Of a stretch of 64,000 nucleotides of DNA, positions 1-10,137 are shown one piece after another. Positions within the stretch are counted from its first letter, which is position 1; each line of letters opens with the position of its first letter. This DNA comes from Porphyra umbilicalis (Eukaryota > Rhodophyta > Bangiophyceae > Bangiales > Bangiaceae). The stretch covers positions 186,001-250,000 of the forward strand of contig KV918807.1 of assembly GCA_002049455.2 (NCBI GenBank). The letters are read 5' to 3'. A model generated the notes under the pieces. It did no database searches. It had not been told where the DNA came from and saw only the letters and a program-made list of their open reading frames with translations. Made by a program: the position numbers and the translations under genes.

Positions 1-1080
1 GAGCGATCCTGTGAGCCAATCATATGTCTGTCCAGTCCCCCAAAAGAGGTAAGTTCTTGCTGGATGCCGAGTCGGGGTGACTGGATCGCCAGTCCAACGA
101 GCTGGATTCCAAGGCGCACGGACTGGCTATTCGGGTCATGGCAGCCCACTATCCAGTCATAATTTTACCGTAGAGCGAGGCTATCGCCGTCAGCGGCGGC
201 ACCATGGCCGCATTGCTCTCTGCTCTCGTGGCCGCCGTGGCAGGCGGCGCGTCGACGAAGGTGGTCGACGCCGGCGACCGCCTCGCTACTCTCACCGCTG
301 TCGCGCCTGCAATTGGCGCGCATGCCGCTGTCAACCTGTGGGTGAGGGTCGCCCAGGGGGGGTGCTAGCACTCACTGCCGTTCTCGAAGCCCTGCCCCTG
401 CCGCCGCCCGCCGACGGCGTGGCGTCGCGCCCGCCGCCGCACCCGCCTCCGTCGCCGCCGGTTCTCGCTGCACCGGCAGCGGTGGCGGCCACCCTTCGCG
501 CCGCCACCTGTAGTAGTGAAGCCGCCAAAGCCGCCTTCGACGCGCCCCTACCCGCCGACGGTGGAGGGCGGTCCAGGTTGGACTTGGCCCGGAATACGCC
601 GGCGGCGGCCGCCGTGGCCGCGGCGGCGGCGGGCGACGCTGTGGCCGACGCCCGACCCGCCACGCTCGCCACGACCGCGATGATGTGGTCCCTCCTGAAA
701 GCCGACAACGTGTCGACGGCCGTGGCGGCGCTGTGCTCATTAAGTCGGGTAGAACCACAATGGCTGTTTTGGGTGGTCGTCGAAGACGGCAGTGGCGTGA
801 CAACGGCGGCCACAGGTGCGGCGACAACGGCGACTGAGAAAGGGCGTCGCCAACGCGACTGAATTTAGAAACGCCACGGACGGTCATCGGCGTCGCCGTC
901 CTCTTCCCCCGATGCGAGATCGGGCAGACGGAACCGGCACCGCCGGCACGCATGCCGAAGAGCGGACGCTTTGGGGCGGACGCTGAGTGGCTGACAGCGC
1001 ACGGCCCCCGAGGCGGCCGGACGGCTCAATGCGATGCGTGCTTGGAGCGGCGGTTCCTTGACGGTCGGCTCCGTTGAGAC
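1..1080. other. GC-rich low-complexity DNA, no supported gene
   Basis: The stretch is dominated by GCC/GGC-type trinucleotides, strongest at about 370-720. Reading frames are open on both strands at once, and their products are Ala/Pro/Arg-rich without a recognisable domain. I attribute these frames to base composition. No RNA gene or other mobile end was seen before the target-site duplication at 1073-1080. Confidence 0.6.
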
Positions 1081-1832
1081 CAGGGGTTGTCAGGATATGG
1101 ATTTTGGGCCAAAATGGGATACGGATACACGCCAATCCTTCGTATCTGATTATGGATGACTCCCTCAGCTGAGATCCGGATCAGGATATATGTCTCCGGA
1201 ACCGGATATTTGAACGGACTATAATGGTATCCGGATACGATTATTGGATCCGAATAAAATCCCCCAAGTCCGACGGACAGCTCAATTAGAGCCCAAGAAG
1301 AACGTCATCTGGCCGTTGTTCGAGTGCTAAATGGACGTCAGTACGATTTGAAATCCACACTTGATTTCAACACCCCAACGGGCGCCGTCGAGGCGGATCC
1401 CCGCCGTTTGTGTAAACGGACGTCAGAAAGACCGTTCTGAATCTCGCTTTACACTTTGACGACAACCCCATCGGGTCGAGTCGTGTGATTGAACGGTTCC
1501 ACCCGGGTCGGGCTGCATCGCGGCTTGTCGCTGCAAAATGTTCGGACATTAATCCTTCGATTGTCGGCACGCGTAAAGAGAGGTCGACTGTGTTTTACCA
1601 GAATTATGCAGGCGCAGAAAGCCTCATAACGGTATATATCCCTGTATCCTGACTCTCATATCTGGGATACGGATCCGATATAATCTTGGAATTTCTGTCG
1701 GACAGGATTGATATATCCTCACCTCCTTTTCTCATAATACATTTTGGATACGCGTCCCCGGCTCGTATCCGAAGTGGATACGGATATAATGCACGGATAT
1801 AATCCTCGGGGATGTATCCATGACAGCCCCTG
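1081..1832 (+). mobile_element. hAT-type non-autonomous element, copy 1 (752 bp)
   Basis: It begins CAGGGGTTGTCA and ends with the near-complement TGACAGCCCCTG. It is flanked by a perfect 8-bp duplication GTTGAGAC at 1073-1080 and 1833-1840. An 8-bp duplication fitting nTnnnnAn and CAGGG-type ends are hallmarks of the hAT superfamily. The interior is AT-rich, carries many GGATA/TATCC words, and has no transposase frame, so it would depend on a helper transposase. It is the most diverged of three copies; the others are at 31459-32211 and, inverted, 52337-53089. Confidence 0.9.
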
Positions 1833-1840
1833 GTTGAGAC

Positions 1841-3540
1841 GGGGACGGGGGGCGACGCCCATGACGGTCATCGACACACTCGACCAGTCTGCCCTGCGCC
1901 GCGCGACGAATATTGAGTCGGGGCGGCGTCGACGCGGCCCAAGTGTGTGGTACCATGGTCGATCATCGTCGTCGCCGCCAGTATTCTACCTGACATGGAA
2001 CCACAAATAGTGCGATGCTGACGCGGTCGGAGACGCACAGCCGCACCGGGGCAGGCGCTCATTGGAACGAGCACCTGAACCGAAAGGAAGGTATCTCCTG
2101 GGCGTCAACGACGGTACAAGACAGCGCCGGGCTCCGTGGACCATATAGGGTGGCGAACAGGCGGCACCTGTGTCCGGCGCCGGCGTCGACGGCAAAGCCG
2201 CCCTCGTAGAGTTCATGGGTGCGCGGGCACGGCGGGCCCGCGTTTCTTTCCCCACCGGACGTGGCAGTTGCAGCGGTGGCGGGCTGACCAGGGCGTCGAC
2301 GACGCGGTCCGAGTTGTGGCAGGTGACGGCGGTCGCCGACATAGCCTTCGACCTCCTCCCGGGACTGAGCAGGACAGCTCAATCGGGGCGTATGCTGATT
2401 CGTGACCGGCAGCCAACCCGATCGCGGGCATGTGCCTGGTCACTGTCTCCCGCGTCGTGCGTTTCTGAGCTGGTCGTCGCTGAATGACGGCAGCTACATT
2501 GCCAGCGGAGCGCGATGCGGCACCGGCGGCGTAGGACTAGGCGCTCTGGAAATAGAGAGCGTCGGCAAGTCAAATGTGGGTCGGCGGCGTGGATCGAGGA
2601 CACGTTTCGTGCCACGTAGCAGCCGTTACCCACATTTGGAACCCATTTGTGGCTATCTGGGTCATCCGACCCACGAGAAAAACCGGTCGGTGAGGACCAC
2701 GTGGCCACACACGTGCCGCTAGTTGTGCCACCACCGCTCGTCTCAGCCCGGGCTTGGCGCCCACCACGGGCGCTTGTGTCTCCATTTTCGGGTGTATCGA
2801 GAAGGCGCATCATCTTGCACCGTACAAGCTGCCTTTGTCAACCGGCACCATACCCCCCCCGATGTCGTCCCCCCCCCACCCCCCAACGCCCTTAACTGCC
2901 GGCGCCCCTCCATCCAAAACTCGCACTATGCCCTCTACATCCCCCATCTCCATCGACCGCCGCCCTGTCATATGGTCGGCCGGGGCGTCTCTCCAAGGGG
3001 GAAGGGGTGATGGTGTTGGGGGTGGAGGTCCATTGGAAGGTGTTTCTCGCACAGAGGTCGCTGCAGTGCCGTTGCGGTAGATGTGGAGAGCTCAAATCGT
3101 GTCAACCGTTATTTGGACACTTGCCGACGCTAAATGTGGGGAAGATGTGGGTATGGCACTTCCCTAAGAAATGGACATGCTGCTGATCGCGAAGCATCCT
3201 TCACACATCGTGCTGTAAGTAGGCGTTGTCGATATGGGGCCAATAGGTGAGCTGTATTCGTGCCCCGGTGAAACCGCTCAGAGTCTCATGACCCGTAATC
3301 AGAGTTCTCTGGCCTCGGAGCACTTCGTCTCTCTCCGACTACCCATGCAAGGAACAAGCCCACCAACCGGGAGATCATTCGCACAAATTCATGAATCGGC
3401 ACCGCGTGGGACTTGGGCTTGCCTTCCGCATCCGCCACCACTGCTCCGTCCGTGGAGGCAGAATCGGACGCACCTCGTCCTCCATACTCTCCGCAGGCCT
3501 CGCAATGCTGGCTGTCCGAGCGTCGATCTTCTGGTGCCGG
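1841..3540. other. Unannotated stretch with part of a dispersed repeat
   Basis: No credible gene was found. AGCGTCGGCAAGT near 2559 recurs inverted as ACTTGCCGACGCT near 3117. A following block around 3150-3190, including GGCACTTCCCTAA, recurs on the opposite strand at about 43980-44160. This suggests fragments of an unidentified dispersed repeat. C-rich runs occur at about 2860-2885. Confidence 0.4.
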
Positions 3541-3920
3541 CGCGCGTGGCGGCGCTGTGTTAGATCTCTTGCCAGGGCCGTGGCGCATCGCGTCCTTTTT
3601 GCGGCGGGGGTGCGCGTGGTGCCGCTGTCGTCGTGCTCCTGTCGGTCTCGTGTCGCGTCGTGTCTTTTTGGTGGCGGGGGCGCGCGTGGTGCCGCTGTCG
3701 TCGTGCTCGTGTCGGCGCCCTGGCGCGTCGCGTCGTTTTGGCGGCAGGAGCGCGCGTGGTGCCGCTGTCGTCGTGCTCCTGTCGGTGCCGTGGCGCGTAG
3801 GGCCGCTGTGGTGGTGCTCCTGTTGGTCTCGTGTCGCGTCGCGTCGCTTTGGCGGCGGGGGCGCGCGCGGTGCCGCTGTCGTCGTGCTCGTGTCGGTGCG
3901 CGGAGGCGACGCGACGACTT
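3541..3920 (+). repeat. 70-bp minisatellite, about 5 units
   Basis: Units beginning GCGCGTGGTGCCGCTGTCG or a close variant start at about 3541, 3611, 3681 and 3751. A partial unit lies near 3800 and a further unit at about 3862. The 70-bp spacing is not a multiple of three, so the frame rotates between units. The array lies directly upstream of the transposase gene; the open frame running through it is not taken as part of that protein. Confidence 0.75.
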
Positions 3921-3966
3921 CTTTTTTCGGCGGCCGCAGACGGGCGGGCAAAGGGGCTTTATTGTC

Positions 3967-5001
3967 ATGTACTCCGAGGACCACCGCGCGTCCGCGCTGT
4001 CCATGCTCTCCAATGGCGTGGAACGCCAAAAGGCGCACGAGAGTATTGGAGTGAAGCGGACGCAGATAAAGCGGTGGGAGGGCTACTACGCGCTGCATGG
4101 ATCGGTGTGGCGGAACCCGGAGCGGAAGAACAAGCACGGCGATGCCTGCGAGTACAATTTGCAGCTCATGAACGCATTGGTCACTCTTGTGCGCAACCAT
4201 CCTCGGGCTCAGCTTCGTGAGCATGCGCTCATGCTCAAACTGATGAGCCAAGATCATGGGGGCGAGATGACGGAGCTGCCGTTTTACAAAAGCACGGTCG
4301 ATCGCCACTTGCGTCGCCTAGGCTTCACGCGTAAACAGATTTTGCGCTTGTTTCGCGAGTCCACGGAGGAGCTTCGCCGGCAGCACGCTCTCGTACGGCA
4401 GAGCATTCCCCGCCGCTGTATCGTGTCTGTGAACGAAACACACACGGACGGGTCGAATGTGTTCCGTCTGTACGGTCGCACTTTAAGTCGAGAGCGCTCC
4501 AACCTTCGCGACCGCGACCCGCGGTCTGTGCCTCGTACCAGCACCACAATGGCGGTCTCCAGCGACGGGCGCGTCCTTGGCCTCATGTCCGTCATTGTGC
4601 GCCAAAAGGCGTTGACGGGGGCCGACTGGCGGCTTTTTCTCCAGCACCTCTTCCCCAAGCTTGGTGTTTATATGCCTGGGGCGCCATGGCACTTGCAACC
4701 CGACAACTGTGTCGTCATGTTTGATAACGCTCCCATCCACGACGCCGACGGGGATGCCTTCATGACCGCCAGCGGCGTCACCTTTCTCCGTCTTCCTCCG
4801 TACAGCCCCGACATGCAGCCCATAGAAAGTGTGTTCAATGACTTGAAGGTCATCATCCGGAACCTGGTCAACAATGAACAGGACTTGGTGGACGACCCCC
4901 ATCTGTTGCAGGCGATGGCGGCCAGCTTTTCGAGCCAGCGACACATCATCGGGCAATTTGATCGTGTTGATCGGATGTTAGCTGCTGTCCGCGCACAATG
5001 A
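3967..5001 (+). CDS. Tc1/mariner-IS630-type DDE transposase, probably inactive
   Basis: A 344-residue protein, the usual length for Tc1/mariner transposases, which cut and paste DNA at TA sites. I start at the ATG at 3967 because upstream in-frame sequence is minisatellite. An N-terminal helix-turn-helix DNA-binding region spans roughly residues 1-60. The catalytic core shows FDNAPIH with Asp253 and SPDMQPIE with Glu287, 33 residues apart. The first catalytic position, usually Asp in a V-D-E-T-H context, reads VSVNETH here with Asn156 (codon AAC), explained by one G-to-A change. This should abolish metal binding and catalysis if the sequence is right. The frame is otherwise open to a TGA at 4999. 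Convincing terminal inverted repeats were not found, so the element's extent is unknown. Confidence 0.85.
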   Translation: MYSEDHRASALSMLSNGVERQKAHESIGVKRTQIKRWEGYYALHGSVWRNPERKNKHGDACEYNLQLMNALVTLVRNHPRAQLREHALMLKLMSQDHGGEMTELPFYKSTVDRHLRRLGFTRKQILRLFRESTEELRRQHALVRQSIPRRCIVSVNETHTDGSNVFRLYGRTLSRERSNLRDRDPRSVPRTSTTMAVSSDGRVLGLMSVIVRQKALTGADWRLFLQHLFPKLGVYMPGAPWHLQPDNCVVMFDNAPIHDADGDAFMTASGVTFLRLPPYSPDMQPIESVFNDLKVIIRNLVNNEQDLVDDPHLLQAMAASFSSQRHIIGQFDRVDRMLAAVRAQ

Positions 5002-8000
5002 CAATGACAATGACTGCACATCATTCACACTTGTCCTCGTTTCCGTGCCTCTAGGCAGCGCCTACGACGTACAGTCCACCACCTTCACCACGGCGCAGCG
5101 AGTGCACAGCCCGAGGTTGCAGAGGGAAGTGCCGCAGCGGGGCAAGGGGAAGCGCTCGCAGCCCCTCCACAGCAGAGCCGACTCAGAAACACGGCGTCGC
5201 CGCCCGTTGGGGCGGCGTCGCGAGCAGCGCCGGCAGCAGTGGACACGGGCACCGCCGTGGCCGCCGCCACTGGCACAGAGGCCTGAAGTGCGCCCCCCCC
5301 GCGTTACGGTTGGACTACCCCGCCACGGGCGAGCGCCCACCGTCGGCGGGGTGGCTGCCACCCCCCACCATCGCCGGCCGGCCGGCCGGCGCGCCGTCGA
5401 CGTGGCGCTGCTTGGCCGCCGGCGCGTTGGTAGGGCGTGACGACCACGGCCGTGCTGGCCGGGCCATTGGCGCACGACCGTCGCCGCCGCCGCCGCCGCC
5501 ACCGCCGCCAGGAGAGCGGAGCGTCTGCGGCGGCAGCGTCACGAAACGGCCTCCCGTTTGTGCCGGTGACAAGGACGGGTAGAGCCCGACGCCACCGCTG
5601 CACGGCGCCGCAGCCGCCGAGGAAAGGGGCGGGAATGGCGGAAGCAGCGGGAGTCGGCCGAGACCGTCGACGTCTCCCGGCGGCGGCTGAGCGCGGCCGG
5701 CAGGCGGAAGGCGGGGGGACGGTGACGGAAAGCCGCCGGCCGTTCTCCCCGCCGCGGTGGCGTCCGGGGCAGCGGCAGGGGCGGGGCGTGCCGCACGGGG
5801 GGTGCCAGCGCCGCCGCCGCCGCCACCGCGGGCGCCGCCGCTGGCCGTTGACTGCGCCGCGGCGTTGGAGGCACCGCGACCGTTCGGCGACGCGCCGCCG
5901 CCGCCGTGGCCCGGTGACAGCGGCCACGGTGCGGGAAAGGGCACCCCCCGCCCGCCGTGCCACGGCGCCGGCGGCACGCCGTCGCCGCCGCCGCCGCCAC
6001 GGCGTGGCGACGGTGGCGGGGGGTGCCACCGCCGGTGCCAGTCCGCCACCGCCGCAGCAGCCGTGCCTCGACCTCGTTCGACGCCCATTCGGTGCTCCTG
6101 CGCTCTGCCCGACGGGGCCGCTGGGGGGCCAGCGGGCTCTGCTGCGGACCGGGCCCTCGCTGCGGACGCGGTGCACGCCGTCGTGGTGTAGGGCGGCGGC
6201 GGCGGCGGGGGGAGTGGCGGTGGGCTCGCCGCCCGCCGAACGTCCCTCGACGACGAAACGGCCGCTGGTGGGTGCCACCGTCGGGCGCTGGGGGCGCGCC
6301 GCCGTCGACGCGCCGCCGTGGCCGCCGCCGCATTACCTTCTGAGGTGTCGGCGGGGGCCAGCGCCGCCGCGCCGGCGCACGGCGCGCGCCGTTCGCTCGG
6401 AGGCGGGAGGTGGCTGTGCGGCTCCGCGCCGACGCATGCGAGTCGGGGGAGCGGGCGTCAGAGAGAGGGAAGCCATCCCCCTGTGATAGGAGCGCCGTTG
6501 ACCGAGACAGTGGGGAGGACGCGGACGCGGGGGGCCCCCAGGGGGGACCCCCACCCTCCGCCGCCGCGCGCCGCTCGACGTGCACGAGCCACGGCGACCG
6601 AGCCGCAGCGGTGATGTCTTGTTCCGGCGCGCCGCCGCTGCCGCCGCCGCGCTCCAGGCCAGCCGGTTGAGTTCCAGTCCACGCGGACGGGCGGGGGCCC
6701 CGGTCATCTGGGTCGGGACCGCCCTCCTCGCTGTGTGGGCCCGCCACCGCCATTGGCGCCAGCGTCACGACGGCTTCCACGGCCATGGCTGCCGCCGTGC
6801 CCTCCGTGACAGCCGTTGTCACCAACGTCACGACGTCTGCCGCCACCACGGCTGCCGCCGCGCTCTCCACCACCACCACCGCCATGGCCACGATCGTCAT
6901 AGACACCGCCGCCACCATGGCTGCCGCCGCCACCTCGGCCGCCACCGCCATTGTCACCAACGTCACGACGTCCGCCGCCACCACGGCTGCCGCCGTAATC
7001 TACACCACCGCCACCGCCATTGCCACGATCGTCATATCCACCGCCGCCACCATGGCTGCCGTCGCCACCTCGGCCGCCACCGCCATTGCCACCAATGTCA
7101 CCATGGCTGCCGCCGCCACCTTGGCCGGCACCTCCATTGTCACCAATGTCACGACGGCTACCGCCGCCATGGCTGATGCCGACCCCGCCGCCACGACCGT
7201 TGCCATTGCCACAAACGTCACGACGGCCGCCGCCGTCGCCATTGCTGCTGCCGACCCCTCCGCCACGGCCGTTGGCACAAACGTCACGACGGCCGCCGCC
7301 GCCACGACTGCCGCCGCCATCTCGGCTGCCGCCACCCCCCCCGCACCCCATTGGCACGAGCGGCACGACGGCCGCCACGGCCATGGCTACCGGCACCCCC
7401 TACCGCACCGCCATTGTCACAAATGTCAGGACGGCCGCCGCCGCCATGGCTGCCGCCACCATCTCGGCTGCCGCCACCCCCCCCGCACCGCCACTGGCAT
7501 CAGCGTCATAACGGCCGCCACGGCCTTGGCTACTGCCGCGCCGTCCGCCACCGGCATTGACACCGACGGCCATGGCTACCGCCGCGCCGTCCGCCACCGG
7601 CATTGGCACCCACGGCCATGGCTACCGCCGCGCCGTCCTCCACCGGCAGTGGCACCATCGTCACGACGGCCGCCGCCGCCACGACTGCGGACACCCTCTC
7701 CGCCGCCGCCGTCGGCCGCGAGTTTCAATGTCGCGCGGGCCGGTGCGATTTTGATGGTCGCGTCGGGGTGGAGAGGCCTAGGGACAGAAGAAGCTGTGCC
7801 GAACCAGTCGAGAAGCATGATTAGAAAGAGGGGTCGTTTAAGCGAAGACCTGCCAGCACGGCGTGCGGTGCCGCCACTCCGAGCGGCAGCGACGGCGGCG
7901 AAGAAAAGGAGACGACAAGCTCCCCATCGCTACCGCCTCTTCGCCGCCGTCGACGCGAACGGTCCAGCGACCACCAGCAACTTCGGCAGGCTCCACCGCG

Positions 8001-8588
8001 AGAGCGCCGACGGCCTCGTCTGCTGGATGGCGCTGCCATACCATGAACGCAAGTGCCGCCACTCCAAAGGGGCGGTGACAGGATGATGCCACCATTCGTG
8101 ACCGGGGTCTGGACGGATCGTCGCGTCACTTTCGATCAGGACCGGACTGGAGTGCTAATGTCAATTCTCGGTGACCGTCTTCGACACGAAGCACGCAGTC
8201 AGGGCGGCCCCGACCTGCTGTGGATAAGCAATTGCGCTTGTAATTTTTTCGGTTTTCAGACCGAAGGCATTCTCGTCCCATGCCAGTATCGATGAGTGGA
8301 CGGCTGCGGGGACCTTCGATGAGCAGTGCTTCAGGAACACAATGAGAAAGGCCCTTTCCGGTGCAATTGGGATGAGAGTATTGCGGCACTTCCTGGCCAC
8401 CTCGTATCGTCTCGAAGGGGGGAGGTGCCTCTCTCCAGGACAACCGGCAGCACTGCTGCCTCAGGTGCCGTGTCCTCGTCAGTTGCGCATGGCATTGCTC
8501 GTTTTTCAAGGCTCGTCTCTTTTACGCCGCCTCACGCCTTCTCCGCCCCCATTTGTTTCCTGTTGTTTTTTTGGCCGCCCAACAGTTC
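5002..8588. other. Low-complexity GC-rich DNA between transposase and E(z) gene
   Basis: About 5.1-6.7 kb is CCG/GGC-rich with frames open on several strands. About 6.78-7.70 kb is a degenerate Gly-rich-coding repeat, listed separately. About 7.75-8.55 kb is more balanced in composition but shows no domain-bearing frame. No RNA gene or mobile ends were seen. Confidence 0.5.
6780..7700 (-). repeat. Degenerate repeat encoding Gly-rich RGG/SHGGGG modules
   Basis: Blocks such as GCCGCCACCATGGCTGCCGCC alternate with CACCAACGTCACGACG-like blocks. Read on the minus strand (frame opening at 7396) they give modules like GGGGRRDVGDNGGGG, GRGGGGSHGGGG and YDDRGNGGGG. This composition resembles Gly-rich/RGG RNA-binding tails. 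The plus-strand frame gives an Ala/Thr/Val-rich product and is also open. Similar modules occur on the plus strand at about 40860-41250. Whether either is translated cannot be told from sequence alone. Confidence 0.4.
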
Positions 8589-9728
8589 ATGGCGGACCAT
8601 CCCCCACGTCTACTGCTTTCCGATATGGGGGTTCACTCGTCGTCCGATGGGGGCCGGTCATCCATTGACGCTGCAGGAGAAGCACTGGACGCCGCGCGGG
8701 CGCGCGCCGGTGGCCGATTTGCGGTCGCGCCGGTTGTGCCGCGTATCGTGCGGAGGACGTTACGGTGCGCGCGTCGCCGTCGTCGAGCGGCGGCAGCAGC
8801 CGTCCTGGGTGCCAACCGAGATGCGGTACGGCGTGATCAGCAGGACGCTCATCTATGGATTCGCTTCCACGGAGCTGTAACCGCAGTCGAAGGCGCCCAC
8901 GACCCCCAGAACGCCGCTGTGCTGGGCGAGTGCGGCAACGCCGCACCCCGCCGCCCGTCTCCTAAGAAACCAAGACTATCGGAGTTCTCCTCGTCGCTTG
9001 AGGCTCCCGCAGCGGGGGCAGGTTCCGCTGGCGCACGTGCCACATCCAGAGAAGCCGCCGAAGCTGTCTTAAGTGCTACCTTGCAGCCAACGTTTCTTCC
9101 TGCAGTGCGGCCGCCTCCTTGCATGACTGCCTACGTGACCGTCCGGCAGTCGTGGCGGCGCGTGGAAGCCGCTCTCACGGGCTTCTACGTCCCCTACCTG
9201 TGTACCTCGCCGTACTTGATGGGTGTCACGGCGCGATTGATTGATGAGAACAATTATGCGTCGGCTGTCAGCTCCGAGGGCAGTGACGCGTCCGGCGACG
9301 AAGCGACTCGAGGCAAGAGCGTGTACCACTCCGCAGCCGCGCGCACGCAGAGGTCCATGGACCGCAGGGCTCTGTCCGCTGTTGTGGCGGATCTTGGTGC
9401 CGACGCCGCCGTGCTCCGCGTCGTGCGGCGTGTTCTCCGCTTGCGTCGTTCCGTCGTCCGTCGCATGCTGAAACAGCTCGACACCCGCCCGGCCGCTGCC
9501 AACGCCGTGCGATCGTCACGCGCGAAGTCGGCGGCTCCACGGTTTGCTCTCGACCGACTGACTTGCGGCGCCAACCTCGCGGCCGTGCTGGCGGGCGGCG
9601 CCATTGCAGAGGTACCGGAGTCCCCGTCTGCCCTTCCAGGCTCAACAGGGCCTCGCACTCTCGCTCAATGTCTCCTGTTGGACTGTAATGCTCGTCGCCG
9701 ACTTCACTGGCGGTTCGCGGTTAAATGA
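8589..9728 (+). CDS. Possible 5' exon of the E(z)-like gene
   Basis: This frame starts MADHPPRLLL at 8589, after an upstream in-frame Met at 8553, and stays open to 9728. It has a basic, Ala-rich N-terminus, an NLS-like KKPRLSE, and a segment VPYLCTSPYLMGVTARLIDE followed by an acidic Ser-rich run. E(z) proteins have a long N-terminal region before the MCSS motif that is poorly conserved across kingdoms, and this frame lies immediately upstream in the same orientation. No specific N-terminal E(z) motif is convincing, so it could be a separate gene. Its donor splice site was not fixed; candidate GT dinucleotides lie just before the stop at about 9715-9728. Confidence 0.4.
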   Translation: MADHPPRLLLSDMGVHSSSDGGRSSIDAAGEALDAARARAGGRFAVAPVVPRIVRRTLRCARRRRRAAAAAVLGANRDAVRRDQQDAHLWIRFHGAVTAVEGAHDPQNAAVLGECGNAAPRRPSPKKPRLSEFSSSLEAPAAGAGSAGARATSREAAEAVLSATLQPTFLPAVRPPPCMTAYVTVRQSWRRVEAALTGFYVPYLCTSPYLMGVTARLIDENNYASAVSSEGSDASGDEATRGKSVYHSAAARTQRSMDRRALSAVVADLGADAAVLRVVRRVLRLRRSVVRRMLKQLDTRPAAANAVRSSRAKSAAPRFALDRLTCGANLAAVLAGGAIAEVPESPSALPGSTGPRTLAQCLLLDCNARRRLHWRFAVK

Positions 9729-10137
9729 TGGTCGGTGACCCTTCTGGTACCCCACATGGTACATTTGCAAGACGTGGTCAAGTTGCACACATTCGTGTTG
9801 GGTGATCTTGGGGCGTTAATTTTGGCATGTTTTTGATTTGATCTTCGCTTTGCTCTAGTGGTTTTTGATTTTGGGAGTGATTCGATTTGGTGCGAGGGCG
9901 TGGGCGTCCGTGTGGGCGCGAGAGGGGGGAGCACTTGGGCCGGTGGGGAATATTTGGTAGGTGCTGTAGGCTGGGAGAGGCGGGCGAACCTTAGGACAAC
10001 GAAAAAAGCACGGTCGCACAGACACACACAAGCTCAAGCCACTCAACCACTTCACCGTGGTCCCCCAACCCCTATCCCCACTGCGTTTCAACATCTCCCG
10101 CATACGACAGCGTCTCCCGGTGCCTGCCACCGTGCAG
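9729..10137 (+). other. Probable intron before the E(z) core exon
   Basis: This segment is much richer in T than its surroundings, for example around 9820-9890, and lacks a domain-bearing frame. It ends in a pyrimidine-rich tract closing with CACCGTGCAG at 10128-10137, a good 3' splice site. Downstream the frame enters E(z)-like sequence. The donor is not determined. Confidence 0.45.

Noticed and set aside
5437..6984. Long overlapping frames on both strands (300-480 codons)
   Set aside because: Frames are open in several phases on both strands, Ala/Pro/Arg-rich and domainless; expected in very GC-rich DNA.
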